From: CAVZYN01 sp963779515
GTDB taxonomy: Bacteria; Pseudomonadota; Alphaproteobacteria; Rhizobiales; Hyphomicrobiaceae
Direction of reading: 5' to 3'
DNA: 64,000 nucleotides
NCBI GenBank assembly: GCA_963779515.1
Contig: CAVZYN010000001.1
Location: forward strand, 434,001-498,000
A program made the position numbers and the translations under genes. The notes under the pieces are model-generated. The model searched no databases, was not told the origin of the DNA, and saw nothing but the letters and a program-made list of their open reading frames with translations. Positions 54,008-63,207 of the stretch are shown one piece after another; position 1 is the first letter of the stretch, and the number at the start of each line of letters is the position of its first letter.

Positions 54008-54207
54008 GGGGTAACCTCCTTCGTCGATTCACGCGGTGATAGCTGATTCGACACCGATCGCGTTAGTGCCCTTGGTTTTTTCTGAGGCACCACCGGGACA
54101 TAGGCGTGGCCGCAGCCCGACAAAATACCGCATGGAGGGCTTGGCGTAACCGGACGCCCCCTCTACAACCCACCCAAATCAATGACCAAGAATGGAGCCT
54201 CGCGATC

Positions 54208-55782
54208 ATGAGCGGGCGAGCGACGTTTTACATCACCACGGCGATCTCCTACCCCAACGGCGTGCCCCACATCGGCCACGCCTACGAGGCGATCGCCACC
54301 GACACCATCGCCCGCTTTGAGCGCTTGGACGGTAAGGACGTGTTTTTCCTGACGGGCACCGACGAGCACGGCCTCAAGATGCAGCAAACGGCGCAGAAGG
54401 AGGGCTTGACGCCGCGTCAGCTCGCCGATCGCAACGCCGCGCGCTTCCAGGAGATGGTCGAACTGCTCGGCCTCAGCCACGACCGCTTCATCCGCACCAC
54501 GGAGGAGCAGCACTACAGATCGTCCGAGGAGCTGTGGCGGCGCATCGACAAGGCCGGCGACATCTATCTCGGCGGCTATTCCGGCTGGTACTCCGTGCGC
54601 GACGAGGCGTTCTACGGCGAGGACGAGACCAAAGTCCTCGAGTCGGGCGTGCGCGTTGGACCTCAGGGCACGCCGGTCGAATGGACCGAGGAGCAGACAT
54701 TCTTCTTCCGGCTCGCCAAGTATCAGGACCAGCTTTTGAAGCTCTACGAGGAGACGCCCGATTTCATTCTGCCGGCCGAGCGGCGCAACGAGGTCGTGTC
54801 GTTCGTCAAGTCCGGGCTCGCCGATCTCTCGATCAGCCGCTCGACGTTTGACTGGGGTGTGCCTGTTCCGGGCACCCCGGGTCACGTGATGTACGTCTGG
54901 ATCGACGCCCTCAACAACTACACGACTGGCGTCGGCTTTCCGGACGAGAAAGACCCCAACTGGCATTACTGGCCCGCCGATCTGCACGTGATCGGCAAGG
55001 ACATCACGCGCTTTCACGCCGTCTATTGGCCGGCCTTCCTGATGAGCGCAGGTTTGCCGATCCCAAAGCGCGTCTTCAGCCACGGCTTTCTTTTCAACAA
55101 GGGCGAGAAGATGTCGAAGTCGGTCGGCAACGTCGTCGATCCGTTCGCGCTGGTCGCTCACTACGGGCTCGATCAGACGCGCTACTTCTTTTTGCGCGAG
55201 GTCGCGTTCGGCCAGGATGGCAGCTACAGCCCCGAGGTGATCGCGGCGCGGATCAACGCCGACCTCGCCAACGGCATCGGCAATCTGGCGCAGCGCTCGC
55301 TGTCGATGATCGCCAAGAACTTCGATGGGATCGTACCAGCGCCGGGGGCGTTCACTGACGCCGACAAGGCGTTGCTCGCCGAAGCAGACGGGCTTTATGA
55401 GATCGCGCGCGGCGCCATGAACAAGCAAGGCATCAAGATCTACCTCGATGCGGTGTGGAACCTCGTCTCGAACGGCGACCGCTATTTCGCGAGCGAGAAG
55501 CCGTTCGACAAGACCTTGAGCCCCGAGCGCAAGGGCACGATCCTCTACGTCACGGCCGAGGCCGTGCGCCAGATCGCACTCCTGTCACAACCCGTGATGC
55601 CGGCGTCCGCCAACAAGTTGCTCGATCTTCTGGCGCAGCCTGAGGACGCGCGCTCGTTTGCGGCACTCGGCGCCAAGGGCCGGCTGCAGCCGGGCATTGC
55701 CCTGCCGGCGCCCCAAGGCGTATTTCCGCGCTACATGCCGCCGGAAGCTGTCGAGGCGAAGGGAAAGGGCAAGCCCGCGTGA
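54208..55782 (+). CDS. metG: Methionine-tRNA ligase
   Basis: 524 residues. The class I signature PHIGHAY (about 20-26) and KMSKSVGNVVDP (about 305) are intact, as are the methionine-binding WIDALNNY and FHAVYWPAFLMSA. It lacks the zinc-finger cysteines and the C-terminal extension of the E. coli form, in keeping with other alphaproteobacterial enzymes. It attaches methionine to its tRNAs. GTGA overlap with tatD at 55779-55782. Confidence 0.95.
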   Translation: MSGRATFYITTAISYPNGVPHIGHAYEAIATDTIARFERLDGKDVFFLTGTDEHGLKMQQTAQKEGLTPRQLADRNAARFQEMVELLGLSHDRFIRTTEEQHYRSSEELWRRIDKAGDIYLGGYSGWYSVRDEAFYGEDETKVLESGVRVGPQGTPVEWTEEQTFFFRLAKYQDQLLKLYEETPDFILPAERRNEVVSFVKSGLADLSISRSTFDWGVPVPGTPGHVMYVWIDALNNYTTGVGFPDEKDPNWHYWPADLHVIGKDITRFHAVYWPAFLMSAGLPIPKRVFSHGFLFNKGEKMSKSVGNVVDPFALVAHYGLDQTRYFFLREVAFGQDGSYSPEVIAARINADLANGIGNLAQRSLSMIAKNFDGIVPAPGAFTDADKALLAEADGLYEIARGAMNKQGIKIYLDAVWNLVSNGDRYFASEKPFDKTLSPERKGTILYVTAEAVRQIALLSQPVMPASANKLLDLLAQPEDARSFAALGAKGRLQPGIALPAPQGVFPRYMPPEAVEAKGKGKPA

Positions 55783-56585
55783 CGCTGATCGATCATCATT
55801 GCCATCTCGATTTTCCCGACTTCGCGCCCGAGCGCGATGGCGTGGTCGCGCGCGCGCATGCGGCGGGCGTCGGTCTGATGGTGACGATCTCGACGCGGGT
55901 GAAGCGGTTCGATCAGGTCCGGGCGATCGCGGAAGCTTATCCCAGTGTGTTCTGCTCTGTCGGCACGCACCCGCACAATGCACATGAGGAACTCGATTTG
56001 CCGGTCTCCCGGCTGGTCGAGCTTTCACAGCATCCCAAGGTCGTCGCGATCGGCGAAGCCGGGCTCGACTATTTCTATGACAAGAGCCCGCGCCCCGCGC
56101 AGCGCGAAGGCTTGTTGAAACACATCGCGGCTGCGCGCCAGTCCGGATTGCCGCTCGTCATCCATTCGCGCGATGCCGACGACGACATGGGTGACATTCT
56201 CGAGGCCGAGATGGCGAAGGGCGCATTCGGCGCTGTTTTGCACTGCTTTACCGGCGGCCAGCGCCTCGCGGATCGTGCCGTGGCGCTGGGCCTCTATGTG
56301 TCGGCCTCCGGCGTCGTCACCTACAAGAAGTCTGATGATCTGCGCCGCGTGTTCGCCTCCGTGCCGCTGGATCGCTTGCTCGTCGAGACCGACGCACCGT
56401 TCCTCGGTCCCGGCCCGCACCGCGGAAAGCGCAACGAGCCGGCGTTCGTCGTCCACACCGCTGCGACGCTCGCCGAGGTGAAAGGCGTCAACCGCGACGC
56501 GATCGCGCGCGCGACCACGGACAATTTCTTCCGCCTCTACGCCAAGACGCCGCGCGCAGCACTCGTCACCGGGGCCGCCGCATGA
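55779..56585 (+). CDS. tatD: TatD family metal-dependent hydrolase
   Basis: 268 residues of the TIM-barrel TatD family. Metal ligands lie in HHCHLDF (residues 6-12), GEAGLDYFYD, PLVIHSRDAD, LHCFTGG and ETDAPFLGPGPHRGKRNEP. TatD proteins are 3'-5' exonucleases or deoxyribonucleases. GTG 55779 overlaps the metG stop, and its own stop overlaps the next start by 4 bases. Confidence 0.93.
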   Translation: MTLIDHHCHLDFPDFAPERDGVVARAHAAGVGLMVTISTRVKRFDQVRAIAEAYPSVFCSVGTHPHNAHEELDLPVSRLVELSQHPKVVAIGEAGLDYFYDKSPRPAQREGLLKHIAAARQSGLPLVIHSRDADDDMGDILEAEMAKGAFGAVLHCFTGGQRLADRAVALGLYVSASGVVTYKKSDDLRRVFASVPLDRLLVETDAPFLGPGPHRGKRNEPAFVVHTAATLAEVKGVNRDAIARATTDNFFRLYAKTPRAALVTGAAA

Positions 56586-57382
56586 CGTACCGGCTGACAT
56601 TTCTCGGCACAGGCTCGTCGGGCGGCGTCCCGCGCCTCGGCAATCAATGGGGCGTCTGCGACCCTTCAGAGCCGCGCAATCGCCGCCGCCGCTGCGCTGT
56701 CCTGATCGAGCGGTTTTCCAAGCACGGCAAGACCGTCGTGCTGATCGATACGCCGCCGGATCTGCGCGATCAGCTGCTCGCCGAGCGTGTCGAACATCTC
56801 GATGCGGTCCTCTTCACGCACGATCATGCAGACCATACGCACGGCATCGACGAACTGCGCGTGCTGGCGTTCCTGATGAAGCGCAAGATCGACGTCTATT
56901 TTGACGCCGCCACGCGTGAGAGCCTGTTGAAGCGCTTCGACTATTGCTTCCTGCAGCGGCCGGGTTCGAGCTATCCGCCGATCCTCAATCCGCGCGATTT
57001 GACGGCGGGCGTGCCGCTGACGATTACGGGCGCTGGCGGGCCGATCACGGCGACCCCCGTCCTGCAGGACCACGGCGAGCTGCCGTCGCTCGGCTTCCGC
57101 GTCGGGCGTCTCATCTATTCACCCGACATCGTCGGCGCGCCAGCGTCGTCGTATCCGCACTTCGAGGGCCTCGACATCATGATCGTCGATGCCTTGCGTC
57201 CCGTCCCGCATCCCTCACATTTCAGCTTGCCGCAAGCGCTCGCCTGGATCGAACGATTTCAGCCGAAGCGCGCCGTGCTGACGCACATGCATATCGATCT
57301 CGATTACAAGGCACTGAAACGCGATTTGCCGGCCCACATCGAGCCGGCCTACGACGGCATGCAGATCGAATTCGAAGGCTAA
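56582..57382 (+). CDS. MBL-fold metallo-hydrolase (PhnP-like)
   Basis: 266 residues. Metal ligands are in THDHADHTHG (about 80), the LQDHGELPSLGFR strand and THMHIDLDY near the end, and the N terminus FLGTGSSGGVPRLG is the conserved lead-in of the family. Position after metG-tatD is conserved in Rhizobiales. The likely substrate is a cyclic phosphate or phosphodiester, as in PhnP. Confidence 0.9.
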   Translation: MTYRLTFLGTGSSGGVPRLGNQWGVCDPSEPRNRRRRCAVLIERFSKHGKTVVLIDTPPDLRDQLLAERVEHLDAVLFTHDHADHTHGIDELRVLAFLMKRKIDVYFDAATRESLLKRFDYCFLQRPGSSYPPILNPRDLTAGVPLTITGAGGPITATPVLQDHGELPSLGFRVGRLIYSPDIVGAPASSYPHFEGLDIMIVDALRPVPHPSHFSLPQALAWIERFQPKRAVLTHMHIDLDYKALKRDLPAHIEPAYDGMQIEFEG

Positions 57383-58032
57383 GCTTTCAGGCCCTGAACA
57401 ACGCGCGCGCGGCGCACCGAGGTTTGGGTCTGTTGCGGCTGGCCGATGGCCTCCGCCATCCGATCGGCCGCTTCCATGAGCGTGTTCGGCCGGAAGGGGT
57501 CGGCGACGGCCTGTGCCGGTTGTGACAGGCGCGCATGGCGTTCGCGCCGCGGTTTGGCCTGACGCAACGCCGCCTCGAAGGCGTGCATGATCTCGGCCAT
57601 CTTTTTGTTGTCGCGCATGCTTGTGAAGCCGAGGGCCACGACGCCGCCGTTCCTCAATGCAAGCCGCAGCCGGTATTTTTCGTTGCCGGTGTGCTGATCC
57701 TTGAGCGCGACAGCGTGAACGCCGGTGGTGTCTGCGACTGGGATCAGGCGCACTTTGGCGCGTCCGAGCAGATAACTGTCGGTGAGAACGAATTGACCGC
57801 CGATCATATCGATTTCGACGCGGCGGACGGGACGATAGATCAGCGTGTAGAGCGCGAAAGCCCCGAGCAGGGCGGATAGGCCCTGCAGCAGATAAATGAC
57901 GGGGCGAAAGGCCTCGCCGAACATCAACGACAGGCCAAAAATCGCCAGCGGCATGCACGCATCGATGGTCCACTCGAACTTGCGAGTGTCCTCGATGAGG
58001 AGCAGGCGGTTGGATGTATTGGCCGTGGACAT
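57379..58032 (-). CDS. Membrane protein of unknown function
   Basis: About 217 residues: two adjacent membrane helices (about 27-49 and 53-75), then a soluble beta-rich domain (VEIDMIGGQFVLTDSYLLG... to ...GGVVALGFTSMRDNKK) and a charged helical tail. The arrangement resembles small PH-like membrane proteins. The ATG at 58032 is chosen over the upstream codon because the family-like region begins there. It converges on the MBL gene with a 4-base overlap at the stops. Confidence 0.55.
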   Translation of the reverse strand: MSTANTSNRLLLIEDTRKFEWTIDACMPLAIFGLSLMFGEAFRPVIYLLQGLSALLGAFALYTLIYRPVRRVEIDMIGGQFVLTDSYLLGRAKVRLIPVADTTGVHAVALKDQHTGNEKYRLRLALRNGGVVALGFTSMRDNKKMAEIMHAFEAALRQAKPRRERHARLSQPAQAVADPFRPNTLMEAADRMAEAIGQPQQTQTSVRRARVVQGLKA

Positions 58033-58200
58033 GAAACCGTACGCTAAACGAGACTCGGCTTGAGTCACCCTGATTTCTACGCTGCTTTGCTTGCGATACT
58101 CTTAAGCAGAAGCGAACAGAGTCCTAACAATTCGAGGTTTATCGTTGGCGGTTCAACAACTATGAGGGCACGAGCAAAGGTAATAAATCGTGAACCCGGC

Positions 58201-59031
58201 CTACACGAGCGCGGCATAGAGAAAGCGCACGGCGACCGCGATCATGAAGGCGGCAAACCCGAGCTCGAGATGGCGGCGTGGAATGGCGTGCGCGAGCCCG
58301 ACGCCGAAGGGGGCGGCGAACACGCTCGACGGAATGACGGTCGCGGCGCCAAGCAGACTGACGTAACCGAGGGAGAGCGGCGGCAGGCCCGCGACGCCCC
58401 ATCCAGCCCAAGCGAATCCAATGGCGCCGGGAATGGCGATGAGCGGCCCGAAGCCGGCGGATGTCGCCATGGCGGGCAGTATCGGGCGGCCAAACAGCGT
58501 CAGGAACGTCGTCATGAAGACCCCGCCGCCGATGCTCATGAGCATCGACACGCCGCCCACGGCGATCGCCGTGATCTCGGTGGCCCAGCCTTGAGGCACC
58601 TCATCGCCGAGCCGCCAATCCTCGCGTGCGAACAGCATCTTCGCCGCGATCACCAGCGAGACTACGATCCACAGCCACTTCAGGAGCGCGCCCGGCGCGT
58701 AGCGCGCCAAGCCCGAGCCGATCACGATTCCAATGACGATGTAGGGGCCCGTCCGGCGCAGAAACGCCATATCGACGACGCCCCTTGCCTTGTGGCCGAG
58801 GAACGAGCGGATCGTGGTCGGGATCATGATCGCGAGCGACGTGCCGATCGCGACATGGAGGCGCTGGCTCTCCGCGATGCCGAGGGTCGCGAACAGCTCA
58901 TACAAGACGGGGACGATGATGGCGCCGCCGCCGATGCCGAAGAGACCGGCCAGGAACCCCATGACGAGGCCGGCGGCAATCAGGCTGACGGCCAGAATGG
59001 CGAGTGTGCCGGACGCGACGGTGCCGTCCAT
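58201..59031 (-). CDS. TauE/SafE-family sulfite/anion exporter
   Basis: 276 residues with eight or so membrane helices. The two TauE repeats each begin with a Gly-rich stretch: GFLAGLFGIGGGAIIVPVL (about 25-43) and SMLMSIGGGVFMTTFLTLFG (about 160). Such proteins export sulfite, sulfoacetate or similar organic anions. The stop lies about 130 bp from the previous gene, and its start is 1 bp before the SDR stop. Confidence 0.87.
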   Translation of the reverse strand: MDGTVASGTLAILAVSLIAAGLVMGFLAGLFGIGGGAIIVPVLYELFATLGIAESQRLHVAIGTSLAIMIPTTIRSFLGHKARGVVDMAFLRRTGPYIVIGIVIGSGLARYAPGALLKWLWIVVSLVIAAKMLFAREDWRLGDEVPQGWATEITAIAVGGVSMLMSIGGGVFMTTFLTLFGRPILPAMATSAGFGPLIAIPGAIGFAWAGWGVAGLPPLSLGYVSLLGAATVIPSSVFAAPFGVGLAHAIPRRHLELGFAAFMIAVAVRFLYAALV

Positions 59032-59760
59032 TTAGCGGACCGCACCCGTTTTGAAGTCGAAGATCCGGCCGTTCTCGGTCGTCTCGGGCGAGGCAAGCTT
59101 CACGAACAGCGGCGCCAGATCCTCCGGCGTCTTCAGCGTCATCGGATCTTCGCCCGGGAACGCCTTGGCGCGCATGCGGGTGCGGATTGGTCCCGGGTTG
59201 ATCAGGTTGGCGCGCACCGTCGTGTTTTCGACCTCGTGGGCGTAGGTTTTGACCAGCGCCTCGAGGCCGGCCTTGCTGACCGCGTAGGGCCCCCAATAGG
59301 CGTTGTTGGCGCTGGCGGCGCCGGAGGTGACGAAGATCGCGCGCCCGGCGTCCGAGCGCCGAAGCAAGGGGTCGAGCGTACGGACGAGCCGCCAGTTGGC
59401 CGTCAGATTGATGTCGATGATCTCGGTCCAGGCGTCGGTTGTCACATGCCCGATCGGAGACAGCGGCCCGAGGATGCCGGCGTTGCCGACGACGAAATCG
59501 AGCTTGCCCCATCGCTGAAATACCGTCGGGCCGAGGCTATCGATCTTGTCACCGTGCTTGAGATTGAGCGTGACGAGGGTGGCGTTGCCGCCGACGGCGC
59601 GGATTTCATCGTCGAGTTCCTCGAGCGCGCCGGCCGTCCGCCCTGTGAGCACAAGGTGCGCGCCCGCCGCCGCCAGCGCCTTGGCGGCGGCAAAGCCGAT
59701 CCCGCGCGTCGCCCCCGTGATGAGGCCGATGCGTCCAGCGAGTGGTTTGTTGTCGGGCAT
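59032..59760 (-). CDS. Short-chain dehydrogenase/reductase
   Basis: 242 residues. Cofactor motif GATRGIG (about 16-22), NAGILGP (about 93), catalytic Ser in VTSGAAS and YAVSKAG (about 160). It is close to the SDR that follows purF in many Rhizobiales genomes. Start ATG 59760. Substrate unknown. Confidence 0.85.
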   Translation of the reverse strand: MPDNKPLAGRIGLITGATRGIGFAAAKALAAAGAHLVLTGRTAGALEELDDEIRAVGGNATLVTLNLKHGDKIDSLGPTVFQRWGKLDFVVGNAGILGPLSPIGHVTTDAWTEIIDINLTANWRLVRTLDPLLRRSDAGRAIFVTSGAASANNAYWGPYAVSKAGLEALVKTYAHEVENTTVRANLINPGPIRTRMRAKAFPGEDPMTLKTPEDLAPLFVKLASPETTENGRIFDFKTGAVR

Positions 59761-59770
59761 CGGTATGGTC

Positions 59771-60763
59771 CTAGCGGGTGCCTTGCGGGCGCGCCCTGTC
59801 ACGGGCGCGGTCGGCGAATTCGAACAAGCGGTCGAGGCTGGTGGCCGACAATTCGCGCGACCGCTTCAGCACGCGCTGATACGCCGTATCGATCGGCATG
59901 AAGATATCGGCACGCGCGCCGCGCACGGCCTCGACGAGTTCGGTCTGGTCGCGCTGCTCAAAGCCCGGCGCAATCCGCGAGGGATCGCCGGTGAAGAGCA
60001 CCATCGGCGTGCAGGCGGTGACGAGTTTCGGCGCCGGCCCCAGCCAGCGCGCATTCTCGATCTGCGTTTCCTGCGCCTGATAGACCCGCTGGCCGGAGAT
60101 GGTCTGGTTCAGCATGTGACGGTCGATCACCGGCACGATGTGGCCGCCGAGCGAGCGGATCGCCTTGAAGCGATCGTTTTCGGGATCGGCGAACTGCACG
60201 AACAGCGTGACCGTGCCGTCGGCGCTCAGCGCTTGCCGGATGGCCTCGTCGGCATTGTCGGCCTCAATGACGTCGCGAGCGCGATCGAGGCCGTCGCGAT
60301 CGATCGAGCGCAGGAACTGGAAGGTGCCGTAGCTGCCCGAGCCGCGCGGCGGCAGCACGAACTTGATGCGCGCGGCGTTGGCGGCGATGTCGTTCCAGCT
60401 GGTGATCGACTTGTCGCGGGTGGCCGCGAACACGCACTCGCGCACATCGTCGTGGCGCACGATCCGCAATGCCCGCGGCTGGTTGAGGGCGGTGTTCTCG
60501 AGCACGAACACATCGAACTGGCCGTAGCCCCATTGGCGCGGGTTTTTCAGGACGCGCTCCAGGTTCTCGCGCGTACCAGCGGAGGTGACGCACGGGTAAT
60601 CGCGGCCGATCGATTTGAAATAGGCGGCGAGCACCGGACAAAAGTTCTGATGATAAGCGCCGACGGCCCCACCTGTGCTGATTTCGGTGGCGGCCGCCGC
60701 CGTCGAGATCCACGCCGTGGCGGCAATGGCGAGAAGGGCGCGCGTGACAAATGGCATGGGCAT
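59771..60763 (-). CDS. Phosphate/phosphonate-type periplasmic binding protein
   Basis: 330 residues with a signal peptide (about 1-25, ending STAAAA) and a PhnD/TAXI-like binding fold: ISTGGAVGAYHQNFCPVLAAYF, YGQFDVFVLE, FVLPPRGSGSYGTFQFL and MVLFTGDPSRIAPGFEQRD. Periplasmic location is clear, but no ABC partner lies next to it and the ligand is unknown. ATG 60757 is an alternative start. Confidence 0.7.
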   Translation of the reverse strand: MPMPFVTRALLAIAATAWISTAAAATEISTGGAVGAYHQNFCPVLAAYFKSIGRDYPCVTSAGTRENLERVLKNPRQWGYGQFDVFVLENTALNQPRALRIVRHDDVRECVFAATRDKSITSWNDIAANAARIKFVLPPRGSGSYGTFQFLRSIDRDGLDRARDVIEADNADEAIRQALSADGTVTLFVQFADPENDRFKAIRSLGGHIVPVIDRHMLNQTISGQRVYQAQETQIENARWLGPAPKLVTACTPMVLFTGDPSRIAPGFEQRDQTELVEAVRGARADIFMPIDTAYQRVLKRSRELSATSLDRLFEFADRARDRARPQGTR

Positions 60764-60859
60764 GTCCAGGCAGGAGTGGGCGCCGGCGCCGAGGCGCAGC
60801 CCGGCCAAAATACCCGCCGCCGCGCGACTTGCAACCGTTGGAGACCTGATCAAGTCCGG

Positions 60860-62356
60860 TCAGACCGCCTCGGACAGCAGCGAGAGCTGCAGCGGCCGGG
60901 ACGTTGCGCCTTCCTGATCCAGCAACCGCGTCGGATAGTCGCCGGTGAAGCAGTGATCCGTCATCTGCGGGCTGCGGGCGTCGCGGCCGTCGTAGCCGAG
61001 CGCCCGATAGATGCCATCGACCGTGATGAACGCAAGGCTCGTCGCGCCCATGAACTCGCGCATCTGGTCGATTGTCATATTCGCTGCAAGAAGCTCTTTT
61101 ACCCGCGGCGTATCGATGCCGTAGAAGTCCGGATGCGTGATCGGCGGGCTGGCGATGCGCATGTGCACTTCGCGGGCGCCAGCCTCGAAAATCATCTGCA
61201 CCAGCTTCTTCGATGTCGTGCCGCGCACGACGCTGTCGTCGATCAGGATGACGCGATTTCCCCGAATGACCGAGCGGTTGGCCGAGTGCTTCAGCTTGAC
61301 GCCGAGCTGGCGGATGCGCTGCTCGGGCTCGATGAACGTGCGCCCGACATAGTGATTGCGAATGATGCCGAGTTCGAACGGGATACCGCTCGCTTGCGAA
61401 AAACCGATCGCCGCCGGCACCCCTGAGTCCGGGATTGGCACCACGACGTCGGCTGCGACCTTGGATTCGCGGGCGAGTTCGGCGCCCATTTCGCGGCGCA
61501 CGTCATAGACCGTGCGGCCGCCGACGACGCTGTCGGGCCGCGCAAAATAGATGTACTCAAAGACACACGGACGTGCCGGGCGCCGCGGGAACGGGCGGTG
61601 GCTCTCGACGCCGTCCTTGGTGATGGTGACGATCTCGCCGTTCTCGATTTCGCGCACGAACTCGGCACCGACGATATCGAGCGCGCAGGTTTCGGAGGCG
61701 AGCACGTACGACTCGCCGAGTTTGCCGAGCACCAGCGGGCGAATGCCGACCGGATCGCGAACGCCGATCAGCATATCATTGGTGACGCAGACGAGCGCGT
61801 ACGCGCCTTCGACCTGGACGAGCGCATCGACCAGCCGCTCGACGATGCGGCGCTTTTTCGAGCGGGCGATCAGATGCAGAATGACTTCCGTGTCGGAGGT
61901 CGAATGGAAGAGGGCGCCATTCGAGGTCAGGCTGTCGCGCAGTGTGTGTGCGTTGGTGAGGTTGCCGTTATGGCCGAACGCAAAACCGCCCGAGTCGAGA
62001 TCGCCGAAAAAGGGCTGCACATTGCGCAGCACCACGGCGCCCGTCGTCGAGTAGCGATTGTGGCCGACAGCGATGTGGCCCTTCAGCCGGTCGATGACAT
62101 CGGCTTTGTTGAAGTTGTCGCCGACAAGGCCGAGGCGCCGTTCCTGATTGAAGTGGCGTCCGTCGTACGCGACGATACCGCAGCCTTCCTGGCCGCGATG
62201 TTGCAGCGCATGCAGGCCGAGCGCTGTGAGTGCCGCCGCGTCGTCATGACCAAAGATGCCGAATACGCCGCATTCTTCGCGCAGCCGATCATCCCCGTAG
62301 CGGCTTGCGAGCGTTTCATCCCACGCCACAGCTCGACCTTCGGCCCGCGTCGTCAT
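60860..62356 (-). CDS. purF: Amidophosphoribosyltransferase
   Basis: 498 residues. The glutaminase domain begins at Cys29 (REECGVFGIFG), which becomes the nucleophile after propeptide removal; ALQHRGQEG and VGHNRYSTTG complete it. The phosphoribosyl domain carries the PRPP motif VILIDDSVVRGTTSKK (about 345). It makes 5-phosphoribosylamine from PRPP and glutamine, the first step of purine synthesis. Confidence 0.95.
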   Translation of the reverse strand: MTTRAEGRAVAWDETLASRYGDDRLREECGVFGIFGHDDAAALTALGLHALQHRGQEGCGIVAYDGRHFNQERRLGLVGDNFNKADVIDRLKGHIAVGHNRYSTTGAVVLRNVQPFFGDLDSGGFAFGHNGNLTNAHTLRDSLTSNGALFHSTSDTEVILHLIARSKKRRIVERLVDALVQVEGAYALVCVTNDMLIGVRDPVGIRPLVLGKLGESYVLASETCALDIVGAEFVREIENGEIVTITKDGVESHRPFPRRPARPCVFEYIYFARPDSVVGGRTVYDVRREMGAELARESKVAADVVVPIPDSGVPAAIGFSQASGIPFELGIIRNHYVGRTFIEPEQRIRQLGVKLKHSANRSVIRGNRVILIDDSVVRGTTSKKLVQMIFEAGAREVHMRIASPPITHPDFYGIDTPRVKELLAANMTIDQMREFMGATSLAFITVDGIYRALGYDGRDARSPQMTDHCFTGDYPTRLLDQEGATSRPLQLSLLSEAV

Positions 62357-62532
62357 GATTGCCTCGTTCGCTGCATGTCCGACAGTGGTTTGACAGGAGG
62401 TCCTGCGCCAAACGCGCAACCGTGGCTGTCATATAGGCCAAGCGACCGAGTCTCGCCACCCCTTGGGATGCCCCAAGCGTGCAGATCTCGCAGGCGCGAA
62501 CAACCGTGGCCATCCAGCCACCAAACCAGGAT

Positions 62533-63075
62533 CTAGCCCTGTTGCTCGCCGGTGCCCGGCAGCGCATTCGGCACAAAGCGCAGGAATGTCGCGTGCAGCA
62601 CCTCGGCCGACGGTTTCAAGAGGCCCGTCAGCATCGCGTCCCGAACCCACGGGAACTGCTTGGATTCGTCGGTGTGCACGAATTTGACGTACCCGGTGTA
62701 AACCAGCAGCACCACGAGAAAGGCGCGCACGACACCAAACCCGAAGCCCAAGATCCGGTCCAGGATACCGATGGGACTATCGAGGATCGAGTCCGCCAAT
62801 CGCGCCGTCAACAGATGGACCAGGATCAAGACGAGCAGGAAGATCAACGCGCCGATGCCGATCAGCGCGAATTCGGTACGGGTGCCGAGCTGTACGGCGA
62901 CCCCTTCGGCGACGGACTTGTAAGACTTCACGAAATAGTAGACCGCAGCGCCGGCCGCGCCCCACGAGGCAATCGTCAAAACCTCACGTGTGAAGCCGCG
63001 ATAGAGCGCCAGAAGACCAGAGATTCCGGCCAGTACGAGGAAAAAGGCGTCGAGATAGGTCAGCGGGCCGATCAT
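62533..63075 (-). CDS. cvpA: CvpA family membrane protein
   Basis: 180 residues with four membrane helices (about 9-27, 32-50, 68-90 and 102-122) and the family motif SWGAAGAAVYYF plus PIGILDRILGFGFGVVRAFL (about 97-116). CvpA is needed for colicin V production in E. coli and often stands next to purF, as here. Its role in peptidoglycan or envelope homeostasis is still unclear. Start ATG 63075. Confidence 0.9.
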   Translation of the reverse strand: MIGPLTYLDAFFLVLAGISGLLALYRGFTREVLTIASWGAAGAAVYYFVKSYKSVAEGVAVQLGTRTEFALIGIGALIFLLVLILVHLLTARLADSILDSPIGILDRILGFGFGVVRAFLVVLLVYTGYVKFVHTDESKQFPWVRDAMLTGLLKPSAEVLHATFLRFVPNALPGTGEQQG

Positions 63076-63207
63076 ATGCGGGTTCCTGGGATCACGCGAC
63101 GGGGACGTTATAGAGGTTAATTGCGGCGCAGATAGCACGATTCCACCGGAACGGGCGGTTGAGGTGTTTCGCCCGAACGCGGCAGGCGCGGCGTCACGCC
63201 TCCGGCG

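Noticed and set aside
58060..59901. A 613-codon open frame on the plus strand
   Set aside because: It is antisense to the TauE-family and SDR genes, which have clear family motifs. The translation is rich in Arg, Asp and Gly, as shadow frames are.
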